A stretch of DNA of 64,000 nucleotides from Spirochaetales bacterium (GTDB lineage: Bacteria; Spirochaetota; Spirochaetia; SZUA-6; RPPD01), in the NCBI GenBank assembly GCA_016929065.1, contig JAFGJO010000028.1, positions 36,311 to 100,310 on the forward strand, written 5' to 3'. Below, piece after piece: positions 33,287 through 41,315 of the stretch. Position numbers and translations under genes: made by a program. Every line of letters starts with the position of its first letter. The stretch's first letter is position 1. Under the pieces are notes generated by a model, which worked only from the letters and a program-made list of their open reading frames with translations, had not been told where the DNA came from and made no database searches.

Positions 33287-35590
33287 TCAATCAAATTGTA
33301 CAGAGTATTCCCTGCTTTTTCTTTCTTCAACGCCGATCCGCATACCAAGTTCCAAAAGCTGGCCAACATCGATTATCAGAGACACCGTTCCGTCTCCCAG
33401 AATGGTTGCACCGGCAATGCCGGGCGATTTGGTGAAACGATCCTTCAACGGCTTGATGACAATATCTTCTTCTCCAATCAGCGAATCAACCAGAAGCCCG
33501 ATGCGCGCACCCCTGCTGCCGACAACGACAACAAATAATGTGTCTGATTTTTCCTGTTCCGGAATATTGAAAATCTGATGGAGACGTACCAGTGAAATAA
33601 CATCTTCCCGCAGGTCGAATACTTCGTAGTTGTCTATCCGCTTGATCTCACCTGCCTTCAGCCGAAGTGTTTCAAGGACAGACGTGATCGGAATTGCGAA
33701 AATATTTTCACCCACACGGACCAGGAGTCCCTGGATAATGGCGAGTGTGAGGGGCAGTTTTATCATAAACTGGGTACCCTCGTTTTTCTCTGACCAGACG
33801 CTCACCGTCCCGTTCAGTTTTTCAATCTGCTTTTTGACGACATCAAGCCCCACGCCGCGGCCCGACACATCGGTGACCGACTTCGCAGTGGAAAATCCTG
33901 GCTCGAAAATCAGGTTGAATGCTTCGATCTCCGAGAGATTCTTGTTTTCGTGTATCAGCCCGGCCTGAACCGCTTTTTTCCGGACCTGTTCCACATCGAT
34001 ACCCCGGCCGTCGTCAGAAACTTCTATAAGGATAAGATTTCCCTCGTTACTCGCCTTGAGCACGACATTCCCCTCGGGGCTTTTTCCATTCCGGACCCGT
34101 TCCTCGGGATTTTCGATCCCATGGTCTATGGAATTGCGGACGCAGTGAATCAGCGGATCAAGCAGATCTTCGATAACTGATTTGTCAAGTTCTGTTTCCT
34201 CACCGAGCATCGTAAGCTCGATATTTTTTTTCAATGATCTCGACAAATCGCGAACCAGCCGTGGAAACCGCGAAAAAATATGCGAGATGGGAACCATGCG
34301 GATCTGCATGACCCCTTCCTGAAGGTCCCCGGTAATCCGTCCCAGGTTCTGGGTTGCATTTTTAATCCGCGAGGTATTGTCTTTTAATCCGGTGTCGATT
34401 CTGGAAAAAAAACTGAATAAATCGCCAAACTCCTGAAGCATTTGTTTCTTCAACTGTTTCTGCGATTTTCCGGCCTGCAGCTCTTCAAGAAATCCCGGTA
34501 AGGCATCGAACAGGTCTTTTATCCGTTCACGAAAATTCTCCTCAAGATTCGAAAAATCTCCAAAAAGAGAAAAGACACTGCCTGCAAGCTGGTTAAAGGC
34601 CGCCTTGACAATGACAATTTCACTGACCAGATTCAAAAGTTGATCGATCCGCCTCGAATCCACGCGGACAACAGACCCGATCGTCTTTCTGGATTTTTCC
34701 TGCACTTCCTGCTTTTCCTGATCCTGTTCAATTTCCTCTGATACCTCCTCTGCCGGCGAGGCTGCCTGTTTCGGAGGGTCTGTCTTCGCAGAGAGCTGAA
34801 TAATCGCAACCCCGAGTGTCGCATCAGGAATAGAACATAATTTTTCCAGTTCCCCGACTGATTTACTGCTTGATAGAAAATAGGTTATCCTGGGAATAAA
34901 CGTGTCTTCATACAGGGTTTCAAAATCAGGCACAGTCTTGAGAATCTGCCCCGCGTCCTTCAATGCGGCATACACCTGGATCCCTCCCACGGTATTCATG
35001 GGATGGTCCTCATTAAAATCCACCTCAATCCTGTACGCAGACCCGCCCGAAGCCTGTGTGAGCTCGAGCAGTTCATATTCAGACAATCCCGATGTGTCGC
35101 CGGCCGCAGACTTTTCCGTTGAGGAGGATTTTGAAACAGATTTCTTTTTTTCGATGGAAGAAGCGGTAGGTTGACGCGGGGGGGCACTGTCTTTTTTTGC
35201 AAGAAAGTCGTTTAATGATTTTTCAAGCGCGGTGGTATTTCCCTTGTATTTTTTCCCGGTGGCCTTTTTTTCAAGGATGTCCTTGATGACATCGATCGAA
35301 TGGAGAATACAGTCCACCAGATCACCGCTCACCCCGATACTGCCGGAGCGGATCTCGTCAAGCACATCCTCCACAAGATGGGTGATGTGGGCGAGCTCTT
35401 TCATCCCGACCGTGGCTGCTCCGCCCTTCAGGGTATGCGCAGCGCGGAAGATTTCATCGACCGCGTCACGGTTGCCGGGATCATGCTCGAGCACCAGAAT
35501 ATTCTGTTCAAGAACATCAACCTGTTGTGTGGCTTCCTGAAAAAAATCGGCTAAAAGTTCTTTGTTGTCCGGATCAAGATAATCACTCAT
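33287..35590 (-). CDS. cheA: chemotaxis histidine kinase CheA
   Basis: A 767-residue kinase of the chemotaxis array. Domains: Hpt with phospho-histidine H52 (AAHTLKGGAATVGM) at 1-105; a linker; a probable CheY-binding P2 region (~185-270); dimerisation P3 (~300-400); HATPase P4 (~405-615) with the N box HCVRNSIDHGIENPEER and G1 DDGRGID; and a CheW-like P5 (~620-755). It is longer than E. coli CheA mainly through the linkers. It is the first gene of the che operon. The ATG has no ribosome-binding site; TTGACT (35623-35628) and CACAAT (35600-35605), 17 bases apart, could be a promoter that makes a nearly leaderless transcript, which is low confidence. Confidence 0.97.
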   Translation of the reverse strand: MSDYLDPDNKELLADFFQEATQQVDVLEQNILVLEHDPGNRDAVDEIFRAAHTLKGGAATVGMKELAHITHLVEDVLDEIRSGSIGVSGDLVDCILHSIDVIKDILEKKATGKKYKGNTTALEKSLNDFLAKKDSAPPRQPTASSIEKKKSVSKSSSTEKSAAGDTSGLSEYELLELTQASGGSAYRIEVDFNEDHPMNTVGGIQVYAALKDAGQILKTVPDFETLYEDTFIPRITYFLSSSKSVGELEKLCSIPDATLGVAIIQLSAKTDPPKQAASPAEEVSEEIEQDQEKQEVQEKSRKTIGSVVRVDSRRIDQLLNLVSEIVIVKAAFNQLAGSVFSLFGDFSNLEENFRERIKDLFDALPGFLEELQAGKSQKQLKKQMLQEFGDLFSFFSRIDTGLKDNTSRIKNATQNLGRITGDLQEGVMQIRMVPISHIFSRFPRLVRDLSRSLKKNIELTMLGEETELDKSVIEDLLDPLIHCVRNSIDHGIENPEERVRNGKSPEGNVVLKASNEGNLILIEVSDDGRGIDVEQVRKKAVQAGLIHENKNLSEIEAFNLIFEPGFSTAKSVTDVSGRGVGLDVVKKQIEKLNGTVSVWSEKNEGTQFMIKLPLTLAIIQGLLVRVGENIFAIPITSVLETLRLKAGEIKRIDNYEVFDLREDVISLVRLHQIFNIPEQEKSDTLFVVVVGSRGARIGLLVDSLIGEEDIVIKPLKDRFTKSPGIAGATILGDGTVSLIIDVGQLLELGMRIGVEERKSREYSVQFD

Positions 35591-35657
35591 ATGTTATAAA
35601 TTGTGATATATTCGTATCCATAAGTCAAGAAAGAATTTTCGTTTCCTTCGGCGAAAT

Positions 35658-35689
35658 AAAAAAAACACGGAATCCCGCGTGTTTTTTCA
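35658..35689. terminator. terminator-like hairpin between divergent cheA and the receiver-PilZ gene
   Basis: An ACACG/CGTGT stem extended by A-run/T-run pairs (35660-35669 / 35678-35687). It is symmetrical and would terminate in both directions. It lies in a divergent gap, about 70 bases from cheA, so it is more likely an insulator or attenuator than the end of a neighbouring gene. Confidence 0.55.
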
Positions 35690-35792
35690 CATCATACTTG
35701 ACACTTTCGGTTATCTGTATAAAGATTTTCCTGACACGGCAATGTTTCCCGGGCTGCGGGAACCGTAAATTTCCTTTCATCAGGGATGGTAC

Positions 35793-36515
35793 ATGACCTA
35801 TATTGTCATCGAAGAATCTGCCTCGGTCCGGCATCTTTTATGCTATCTCCTCCTTTCCCTGGGCATAAAGGGGCTTCCTCATGAATCAAAAGACAGTGCG
35901 CTGGAAGATATCGCGAACCGGCCGGAGATTGAGGGCGCGATCGTTGATATTGACAACAAGTCCGTGCAGGGACTGGATTTTATAAAGGCGATAAAATCCC
36001 GGTTCGGCAACCGGAATATCAAACTTATCGCCCACACTGTACAGTCGCACAAGGATTCGGTCATGGCAATGGCGGAAATGGGTGTGCAGGGATATTTGTT
36101 AAAGCCTTTCCACGAAACCGAATCATTCAAAAAGCTCAAAAACATCATCCAGAATTTCAGCGGCCCGAACGACAACCAGCGGCAGCATATCCGTGTTGTC
36201 CCGCTGCCCGACGAACTGCTGCGGGTTCATTTTCGCGTTACCGGGAATCCCACGCTCATTTCCGGAAAAATCATCAATATCAGCATGGGCGGGCTTGCCA
36301 TTGAACTCGTCTCCCCCATTGAGGAAGAAGTAGTCAAACCCGGTATTCTGATCTCCAAAATGCAGTTTTCCCTCTTTGGCAGGGAGCTCACCCCCTCCGG
36401 CGAGCTGATCGTCAAAAAGGAAAAAATACTCGGTATCCGCTTTGAGTCCATATCGCCGAATGATTCCATTCACCTGGCAAAATACATCTACGACCGCGTC
36501 TCCCAGGAACAGTGA
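35793..36515 (+). CDS. receiver-PilZ two-domain protein
   Basis: A 240-residue protein. Residues 1-~120 form a receiver-like domain (VIEESASVRHLL; the phospho-site aspartate is in AIVDIDNKS; LLKPF). One of the N-terminal acidic residues is replaced by glutamate. Residues ~130-235 are a PilZ domain with the N-terminal arginines (RQHIRV) and NISMGG. It would combine a phosphorylation or protein-interaction input with c-di-GMP binding, so it could carry that second messenger into chemotaxis. It is divergent from cheA. GGGATGG precedes the ATG. Confidence 0.85.
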   Translation: MTYIVIEESASVRHLLCYLLLSLGIKGLPHESKDSALEDIANRPEIEGAIVDIDNKSVQGLDFIKAIKSRFGNRNIKLIAHTVQSHKDSVMAMAEMGVQGYLLKPFHETESFKKLKNIIQNFSGPNDNQRQHIRVVPLPDELLRVHFRVTGNPTLISGKIINISMGGLAIELVSPIEEEVVKPGILISKMQFSLFGRELTPSGELIVKKEKILGIRFESISPNDSIHLAKYIYDRVSQEQ

Positions 36516-36773
36516 TTCACGATTTCTGAGCAGAAAACATCACACAGAGACCGAAGAAAATAAACCTCTAAAATCCTTTTCGGAATTCCATGGTTTTTTC
36601 TCCTTTAGGGGGTAAATTTACCTATTGAGGCCGGGAAATGGGTCGATATTAACAAGGAAGGCCTGTTTTTCCGCGTCTTTCGCACTCAGGGGCGGAACGT
36701 GTTTGCCTGTCTGTTGCCGGTATACTATTTCGGTACAGGGAAGCGGCAGCAGGCCCCTGCAAGGAGGATTTTT

Positions 36774-38030
36774 ATGAGACGACTGTTGCTGTTTTTACTG
36801 ATCGGCATTCTTTGTTTAGGGACAGGATTTTCCGCGAATATTACGATACCGGGATTCGATTTGACCACCTATATCTTTGGGAATAACGGCGAGATGATCA
36901 TGATCACCGATTCCGAGATGGATATTCTCATCGAAGGCGGCTATAAATTCGGCGGGAGAATTTCCTTTGGATTCGACGGGTTTTTAACACTGCCAGGTGA
37001 ATATATCCCACCCCCCCCGTTACCACCACCACTTCCATCTTCCGGCACAATAAGTATGCCCCTGTCCTTCAAGGCCGCAGAACTCATGGTGCGCGATATC
37101 GGCGGCATCGGTTTGGACTTCAGCTATTTTATCGGCGAGAGCTCATATTTGTGCTACGGAGATGATTTTAACGAATATTTCGGTACCACCATGCTGGAGT
37201 CAACTTACACCCCCCCTCCCATAATCAACCTTGCAGCCCCCTTTTCCTTTATTGAATACAGGGGAATCCACCGGATAAACGGGACCGGGGTAAAGCTCAC
37301 CTATGTGCCCGATGAAGCGATATTCGGCCTGGAGTATTTTTTATACCAGGATCACAATTTCAAGATCTCTGAATCATACGGAGTAAATGGCGGGACAACC
37401 ATTATTTTGAATTCCAGTATTGATTACCTGGATACAGGCTGGTACGGCACCGACCTTCGGCTTTTTTTGAACTTTGAAAACATAAAAATCGAAGCATTCG
37501 GCGGCGGTTCCATTGATTCCGGAAGCGGAACCGGTTATTTCAGGTTTGGCTCTCTGTTTTTTGCCTCTGCCGGGCCCTTTGATTTTCTTTTGGAAGCGGG
37601 CATTCCCTGGCTTGACCCGTTGGCAATCGGCGGGCTGGAGATGTGGTTCATTCTGTTTGAAACACGCATCGCAGCAGGGCCTATCACCATCACTCCGACG
37701 GTTTTTGCCCACCCGGCAACCTATATGCATAATTACACGGCAACAGAAACAAATGTCATCGATTTCTCGCTGGATATTGCCGTGAACAATCCGCGGAAGG
37801 ATTTTATCAGTTTCGGGCTTGAAACCACCTGGTCTACCAGCTATCTGTTGTTTTCTTCCACACCCGGCTGGGTGTTATACGGCTCGCCCTACATTACCCT
37901 TGCAACCCCCGGTGTATCCTGGGAAATCAAGGCCCGCTCCACAGTGTGGGACAGCACAATGGCCTCGTTTGATTTCGGCAATTATCTCACCTCCATTCAG
38001 GGTGTTGTATCTATCAGAGCGGTATTTTAA
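36774..38030 (+). CDS. spirochaete outer-membrane beta-barrel-like protein
   Basis: A 418-residue exported protein with signal peptide RRLLLFLLIGILCLGTGFSA and many alternating hydrophobic strands, ending in VVSIRAVF. The terminal phenylalanine and the strand pattern suit an outer-membrane barrel. I do not recognise a named family. A proline-rich stretch (YIPPPPLPPPLPSSG, about residues 78-92) is encoded across a run of eight C bases, a slippage-prone site. I chose ATG 36774 because AAGGAGG lies seven bases upstream. A terminator follows. Confidence 0.75.
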   Translation: MRRLLLFLLIGILCLGTGFSANITIPGFDLTTYIFGNNGEMIMITDSEMDILIEGGYKFGGRISFGFDGFLTLPGEYIPPPPLPPPLPSSGTISMPLSFKAAELMVRDIGGIGLDFSYFIGESSYLCYGDDFNEYFGTTMLESTYTPPPIINLAAPFSFIEYRGIHRINGTGVKLTYVPDEAIFGLEYFLYQDHNFKISESYGVNGGTTIILNSSIDYLDTGWYGTDLRLFLNFENIKIEAFGGGSIDSGSGTGYFRFGSLFFASAGPFDFLLEAGIPWLDPLAIGGLEMWFILFETRIAAGPITITPTVFAHPATYMHNYTATETNVIDFSLDIAVNNPRKDFISFGLETTWSTSYLLFSSTPGWVLYGSPYITLATPGVSWEIKARSTVWDSTMASFDFGNYLTSIQGVVSIRAVF

Positions 38031-38058
38031 ACAAGAAAAGCATATCTTCATCCAAAGG

Positions 38059-38091
38059 GGCTGTCCAATAAGTTGGATAGCCTCTTTTTTT
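38059..38091 (+). terminator. terminator after the outer-membrane protein gene
   Basis: Stem GGCTGTCCAA (38059-38068) / TTGGATAGCC (38073-38082), with one G-T pair and a four-base loop, followed by a run of seven T residues. Hairpin repeat A begins three bases later. Confidence 0.85.
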
Positions 38092-38093
38092 AT

Positions 38094-38232
38094 GCAGTAA
38101 TTCCTTTGAAAGCTATCTTGGGGATGAAATATTTTTTGTTTCCGGTGCTCGGACTGATGGGTACATCAGACTCGCACCGGCTGACGAAAAAAATATTTCA
38201 TTCCTCTAACGACTTCCTGAAGAAATTACTGC
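38094..38232. repeat. long intergenic hairpin repeat, copy A
   Basis: An imperfect inverted repeat: ends GCAGTAATTCCT/AGAAATTACTGC, an AT-rich stem ATGAAATATTTTTT (38124-38137) with AAAAAAATATTTCAT (38187-38201), a central stem CCGGTGC/GCACCGG, then the motif TCGGA opposite GACTC, and a top stem CTGATG/CATCAG. Two other copies share the outer AT-rich stem and the TCGGA/GACTC motif but differ in the central stem. No coding content. Confidence 0.8.
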
Positions 38233-38368
38233 AAAAAATCCCATGCCCATGTTTTCTCCCTCTAATGCCTCAGGTGTTCCATGAAAGGATTATCCAAATG
38301 CCCCCTCTCTTAAAAAACTCCATCCCTCTTTTGCATCTTATGGTTAATCAGATATTTCGCAGTATCGA

Positions 38369-38430
38369 GGGATATTTTTTTCGTCCTCTGTGCGAGTCAT
38401 CTCCGAGCACAGAGGGCAAAAAAATATCCC
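38369..38430. repeat. long intergenic hairpin repeat, copy B (inverted orientation)
   Basis: The outer stem GGGATATTTTTTT (38369-38381) pairs with AAAAAAATATCCC (38418-38430). The central stem CCTCTGTGC (38385-38393) pairs with GCACAGAGG (38407-38415). GAGTC and TCCGA are the reverse complements of GACTC and TCGGA, so this copy is inverted relative to copies A and C. The 38031-38517 gap holds otherwise only terminators and no gene. Confidence 0.8.
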
Positions 38431-38464
38431 GCAATAATAACTATTTTGTAATTAATATGAACAC

Positions 38465-38497
38465 AAAAAAGGGCTGCCGGATGGCAGCCCTTTTTTT
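38465..38497. terminator. bidirectional terminator of flaA
   Basis: A perfect stem GGGCTGCC (38471-38478) / GGCAGCCC (38483-38490), flanked by A6 on one side and T7 on the other. It lies 20 bases beyond the minus-strand flaA stop codon. Confidence 0.92.
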
Positions 38498-38517
38498 ATC
38501 TTTAAATGCTTATATTG

Positions 38518-39513
38518 TTACGGTGTAGTTGTTGCGGCGTCTGCTGCTGCAGGATCGGGCCCTGCGTATTTCTTTTTCTCTTCAAGATACCGGAGCACCT
38601 GAAGGTTTCCCAGCCGTTTGATTTCCGCGGTTTTTCTGCGGTCTTCACGCTGCTGAACAATCCCCCACAATGCTTCATCGTTGATATCAAGTTCGAAATC
38701 GTCGGTGACCGCTTGGTCATAGCCGAGTTTGATGTCTTTTACGTAGGTGACAAAGTCGCCGCCGATATTTGCAGCATCTCTGTAAATGATAATGCCTTTG
38801 AATTTGATAAAAGGCTGGCTCCGCGGATATAATGGATACGAGCGGAGTTCCCTGTTTCTGACATCTTCAACATAATTCGGGTTTTTCCAGATCAGCTTTT
38901 TCCAGCCGGTATAACGCAGGTAATCAACGAAGATAATGCGTTCTTCTGCATTCTGGTCTTCAAGGATAATGCCGATACCATGCGGGAAATTTCTGCCGTT
39001 TACCATCATTTCAACGTGCTTGATGGTTGCAACATTCTTTAAAACGCCCTTGTTGTCGAATTTCTGGCCCAATCCTTTATCAGCCTCAGCCACATTGCCA
39101 TTTTCATCTGTTTTATCCATATATGCCGGAATGTTAAACGGCGGCTGAATAATTGCGTATGAATTGAATGCTGCTTCGGGAAAATGGATTCTTACACCAA
39201 GGACTGTTGGTTTACCCCAACCTTCATCTTCTTTGTTTGATTGAGCTGGCTGTACATAGGTCAAAGCCACGTTTTCACCAACCTGTGATGATGAAGAAAG
39301 ATGTACTTCCCAGTTCTTCAGGCCAAGGTCGACTTTCAGGTTTGCCTTGTCGTCTGCCTTCAGCCCCGCACCGGCAACATCACCATAATTGATTTCAGTG
39401 CCTGCCAAATCATTAAAATCGATGAGCACTTGCGGCTCGGTGATTTCTTCTGCTATTGCGCCCATCACACCGGTAATTGATAGTATCATGAGCATAATGA
39501 GTAGTTTTTTCAT
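38518..39513 (-). CDS. flaA: periplasmic flagellar filament outer layer protein FlaA
   Basis: A 331-residue secreted protein with signal peptide KKLLIMLMILSITGVMGAIA and AEE after the cleavage site. FlaA forms the sheath around the FlaB core of periplasmic flagella and is exported by Sec, not by the flagellar apparatus. The conserved FlaA regions are clear: VLIDFNDL at the N terminus, WGKPTVLGVRIHFP, FVDYLRYTGWKKLIWKNP, and SQPFIKFKGIIIYRDAA. AAAGGAG precedes the ATG. A strong consensus promoter lies upstream and a terminator downstream, so the gene forms its own unit. FlaA of some treponemes is glycosylated or otherwise modified; nothing here proves that. Confidence 0.96.
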   Translation of the reverse strand: MKKLLIMLMILSITGVMGAIAEEITEPQVLIDFNDLAGTEINYGDVAGAGLKADDKANLKVDLGLKNWEVHLSSSSQVGENVALTYVQPAQSNKEDEGWGKPTVLGVRIHFPEAAFNSYAIIQPPFNIPAYMDKTDENGNVAEADKGLGQKFDNKGVLKNVATIKHVEMMVNGRNFPHGIGIILEDQNAEERIIFVDYLRYTGWKKLIWKNPNYVEDVRNRELRSYPLYPRSQPFIKFKGIIIYRDAANIGGDFVTYVKDIKLGYDQAVTDDFELDINDEALWGIVQQREDRRKTAEIKRLGNLQVLRYLEEKKKYAGPDPAAADAATTTP

Positions 39514-39554
39514 ATTGACGCTCCTTTCGCTAAAGTTAGCACGTAACGTTTAAA

Positions 39555-39582
39555 ATTATACGCAGCGAAAAGAAATTGTCAA
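39555..39582 (-). promoter_or_regulatory. promoter of flaA
   Basis: On the minus strand, perfect TTGACA (39577-39582) and perfect TATAAT (39555-39560), 16-base spacer. This is a housekeeping sigma-70 promoter rather than a flagellar sigma-28 one. The start would lie about 35 bases before the ATG. Confidence 0.75.
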
Positions 39583-39611
39583 CGATTTTATTTTTTTTTT
39601 ATAATTTCGGC

Positions 39612-40271
39612 CTAAAAAATGCTGTCATCGAAGCGTGCGCCGTTCGCGAAAAAGTAATAATCGGTTCTCGCGGGCGTCGACAGAACAGCATGATTCCTTA
39701 TGACACTGATTGAAGCCTTCAGATTCGAAAGAATCGAAACTGCGTTCTGCAATGCGAATGATCTTTCGGCTTTTTCAGATTCAAGGGTGATATCCGAAAT
39801 CTCTTTTCCGCTGATAAAAAAGCGCACTTCCCGGACATCATTAAAATTGAAGAAAACCGTATTGGCCACACCCTGCAGCATCTGCCGGGGGGTAAAGACC
39901 TTGTTCTCAAGATGGTAAACCCCGTCAGAGAACCCGATGTAAACTGTTCCGTTTTCAAGCATCAGGCTATCGAGTCTGGTTTTTGCGGGCAAAACATTCG
40001 AGTTGGCATAATTTGAGGAACCCAAAAGTGTGTCGCTTAACAGCATCCGGATATCTTCAACACGGGAATCCAGCTTCGGGAAATAACGTATTTCTCCTTC
40101 GAACCGGATTGTATTCAAATTCGGAAAGAACAGCACCCGCCGCTCCCACTGTTCGGTCACTGCATACAGTACAATTGATGTTGTCAGACAGACAATAATG
40201 ATGACTGCCGCCAGAATAATCAAAGAGCGTTCGGAAAAAAACGCCCTGTCTTCTTTAACCTTATAATCCAC
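39612..40271 (-). CDS. membrane-anchored GerMN domain protein
   Basis: A 219-residue protein with an N-terminal membrane anchor (residues ~17-40) and a periplasmic GerMN domain, recognisable from NGTVYIGFSDGVYHLE and the preceding helix. GerMN domains occur in spore germination and in cell-wall proteins; this is not a spore-former, so a cell-wall role is likely. The GTG start has GGAG seven bases upstream and lies three bases after the amidase stop codon. The two are probably translated together. Confidence 0.8.
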   Translation of the reverse strand: MDYKVKEDRAFFSERSLIILAAVIIIVCLTTSIVLYAVTEQWERRVLFFPNLNTIRFEGEIRYFPKLDSRVEDIRMLLSDTLLGSSNYANSNVLPAKTRLDSLMLENGTVYIGFSDGVYHLENKVFTPRQMLQGVANTVFFNFNDVREVRFFISGKEISDITLESEKAERSFALQNAVSILSNLKASISVIRNHAVLSTPARTDYYFFANGARFDDSIF

Positions 40272-40274
40272 CCG

Positions 40275-41315
40275 TTACTCCGTAAATCCTTTGGATTGTT
40301 CAAACTGCTCAATAAAATGAGAAACGCCATTATATATCGCCTTCTCGATTTTCTGCAAGTAGGCATCATCCATCAGACGGGTTGCTTCTTCCAGGTTTGA
40401 AACAAAGCCCACTTCCACAAGCACAGCAGGCATTTTGGCCTTTCTGACCACCAGCCATTCACCTTCCTTGATTTTTCTGTTCTCGGTAACAGCACCGATT
40501 GCCGATTCAAGCTGGGAAGCGATTTCACCGGCAAGCAGAACACTTTCACGGGTGAACTCTTCTTCTTTCATATCATTCATGATCGTCACAATCTCGCTGT
40601 ATTCCTTACCCACCGAGGCAGTGGTGACCAGATCCCGCCGGTAATTTGGGGTCAGGTACCACACCTCAAACCCCTTCGCAGCGGATGACATCGAGGCATT
40701 CGCATGAAGCGAAATATAGACAATCGCGTCATCGGGCTTGACCGGTATGGTATTTGCAATATACGGCCTGTCTTCGAGTGCAATATAGGTATCGTTTTCG
40801 CGGGTAAGCAGGATTACCTTGTCCGGATACCGCGCCTTGAGAGTTACATGAAGCTTTTTGGCAAGATTCAGGACGATGTCTTTTTCCGATACACGGATTG
40901 ATTTTCCGTTAATGGTATGCACATAGCTGGCTCCGGAGTCTTTGCCGCCGTGGCCTGGATCAATCACGATCGCCGCCACCCGGAACACTTTTGGGGGAAT
41001 ATCTGTCTGCTCAAGGACTGCCCTGATTTCCTTTGCAGTCGACTCCGGAAACACCAGTGCACCGTGTTGCCGCCGAACCGCATCAACATTTATCCGCCGC
41101 GAACCGTTGACAATTACCCACGGCACGTTCACCGTAAAAACCACCTGCGTGGTATCCTTTACCAGCACTCCGCTTTCCAGAAGCGGATTCCATTCCAGCT
41201 TTGATGCTGTTTCGGCAAGCAATGTGCTCAGTGCAGTATATTCCGAAAAAGCCGGCGCAGCACATGCGATCCACAGTGCTGCCCCAAGCAAACAATATTT
41301 TTTCAAAAGACTCAT
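40275..41315 (-). CDS. N-acetylmuramoyl-L-alanine amidase
   Basis: A 346-residue exported zinc amidase that cuts the bond between muramic acid and the stem peptide. A signal peptide ends near PAFS. After ~120 residues comes the Amidase_3 domain with IDPGHGGKDSGA (first zinc histidine), the glutamate in an alpha helix, SLHANAS (third histidine) and the catalytic glutamate in VLVEVGFVSN. I chose ATG 41315: it overlaps the stop codon of the ATP-grasp gene by four bases and begins the signal peptide. Daughter-cell separation is the usual role. The degenerate LytM protein at 20.4 kb may be its activator. Confidence 0.92.
   Translation of the reverse strand: MSLLKKYCLLGAALWIACAAPAFSEYTALSTLLAETASKLEWNPLLESGVLVKDTTQVVFTVNVPWVIVNGSRRINVDAVRRQHGALVFPESTAKEIRAVLEQTDIPPKVFRVAAIVIDPGHGGKDSGASYVHTINGKSIRVSEKDIVLNLAKKLHVTLKARYPDKVILLTRENDTYIALEDRPYIANTIPVKPDDAIVYISLHANASMSSAAKGFEVWYLTPNYRRDLVTTASVGKEYSEIVTIMNDMKEEEFTRESVLLAGEIASQLESAIGAVTENRKIKEGEWLVVRKAKMPAVLVEVGFVSNLEEATRLMDDAYLQKIEKAIYNGVSHFIEQFEQSKGFTE

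Noticed and set aside
36516..36773. Possible riboswitch or small RNA upstream of the outer-membrane protein gene
   Set aside because: I compared it with c-di-GMP and glycine riboswitch patterns and found no conserved core. Only a small GCAGG/CCTGC hairpin before the ribosome-binding site is visible.
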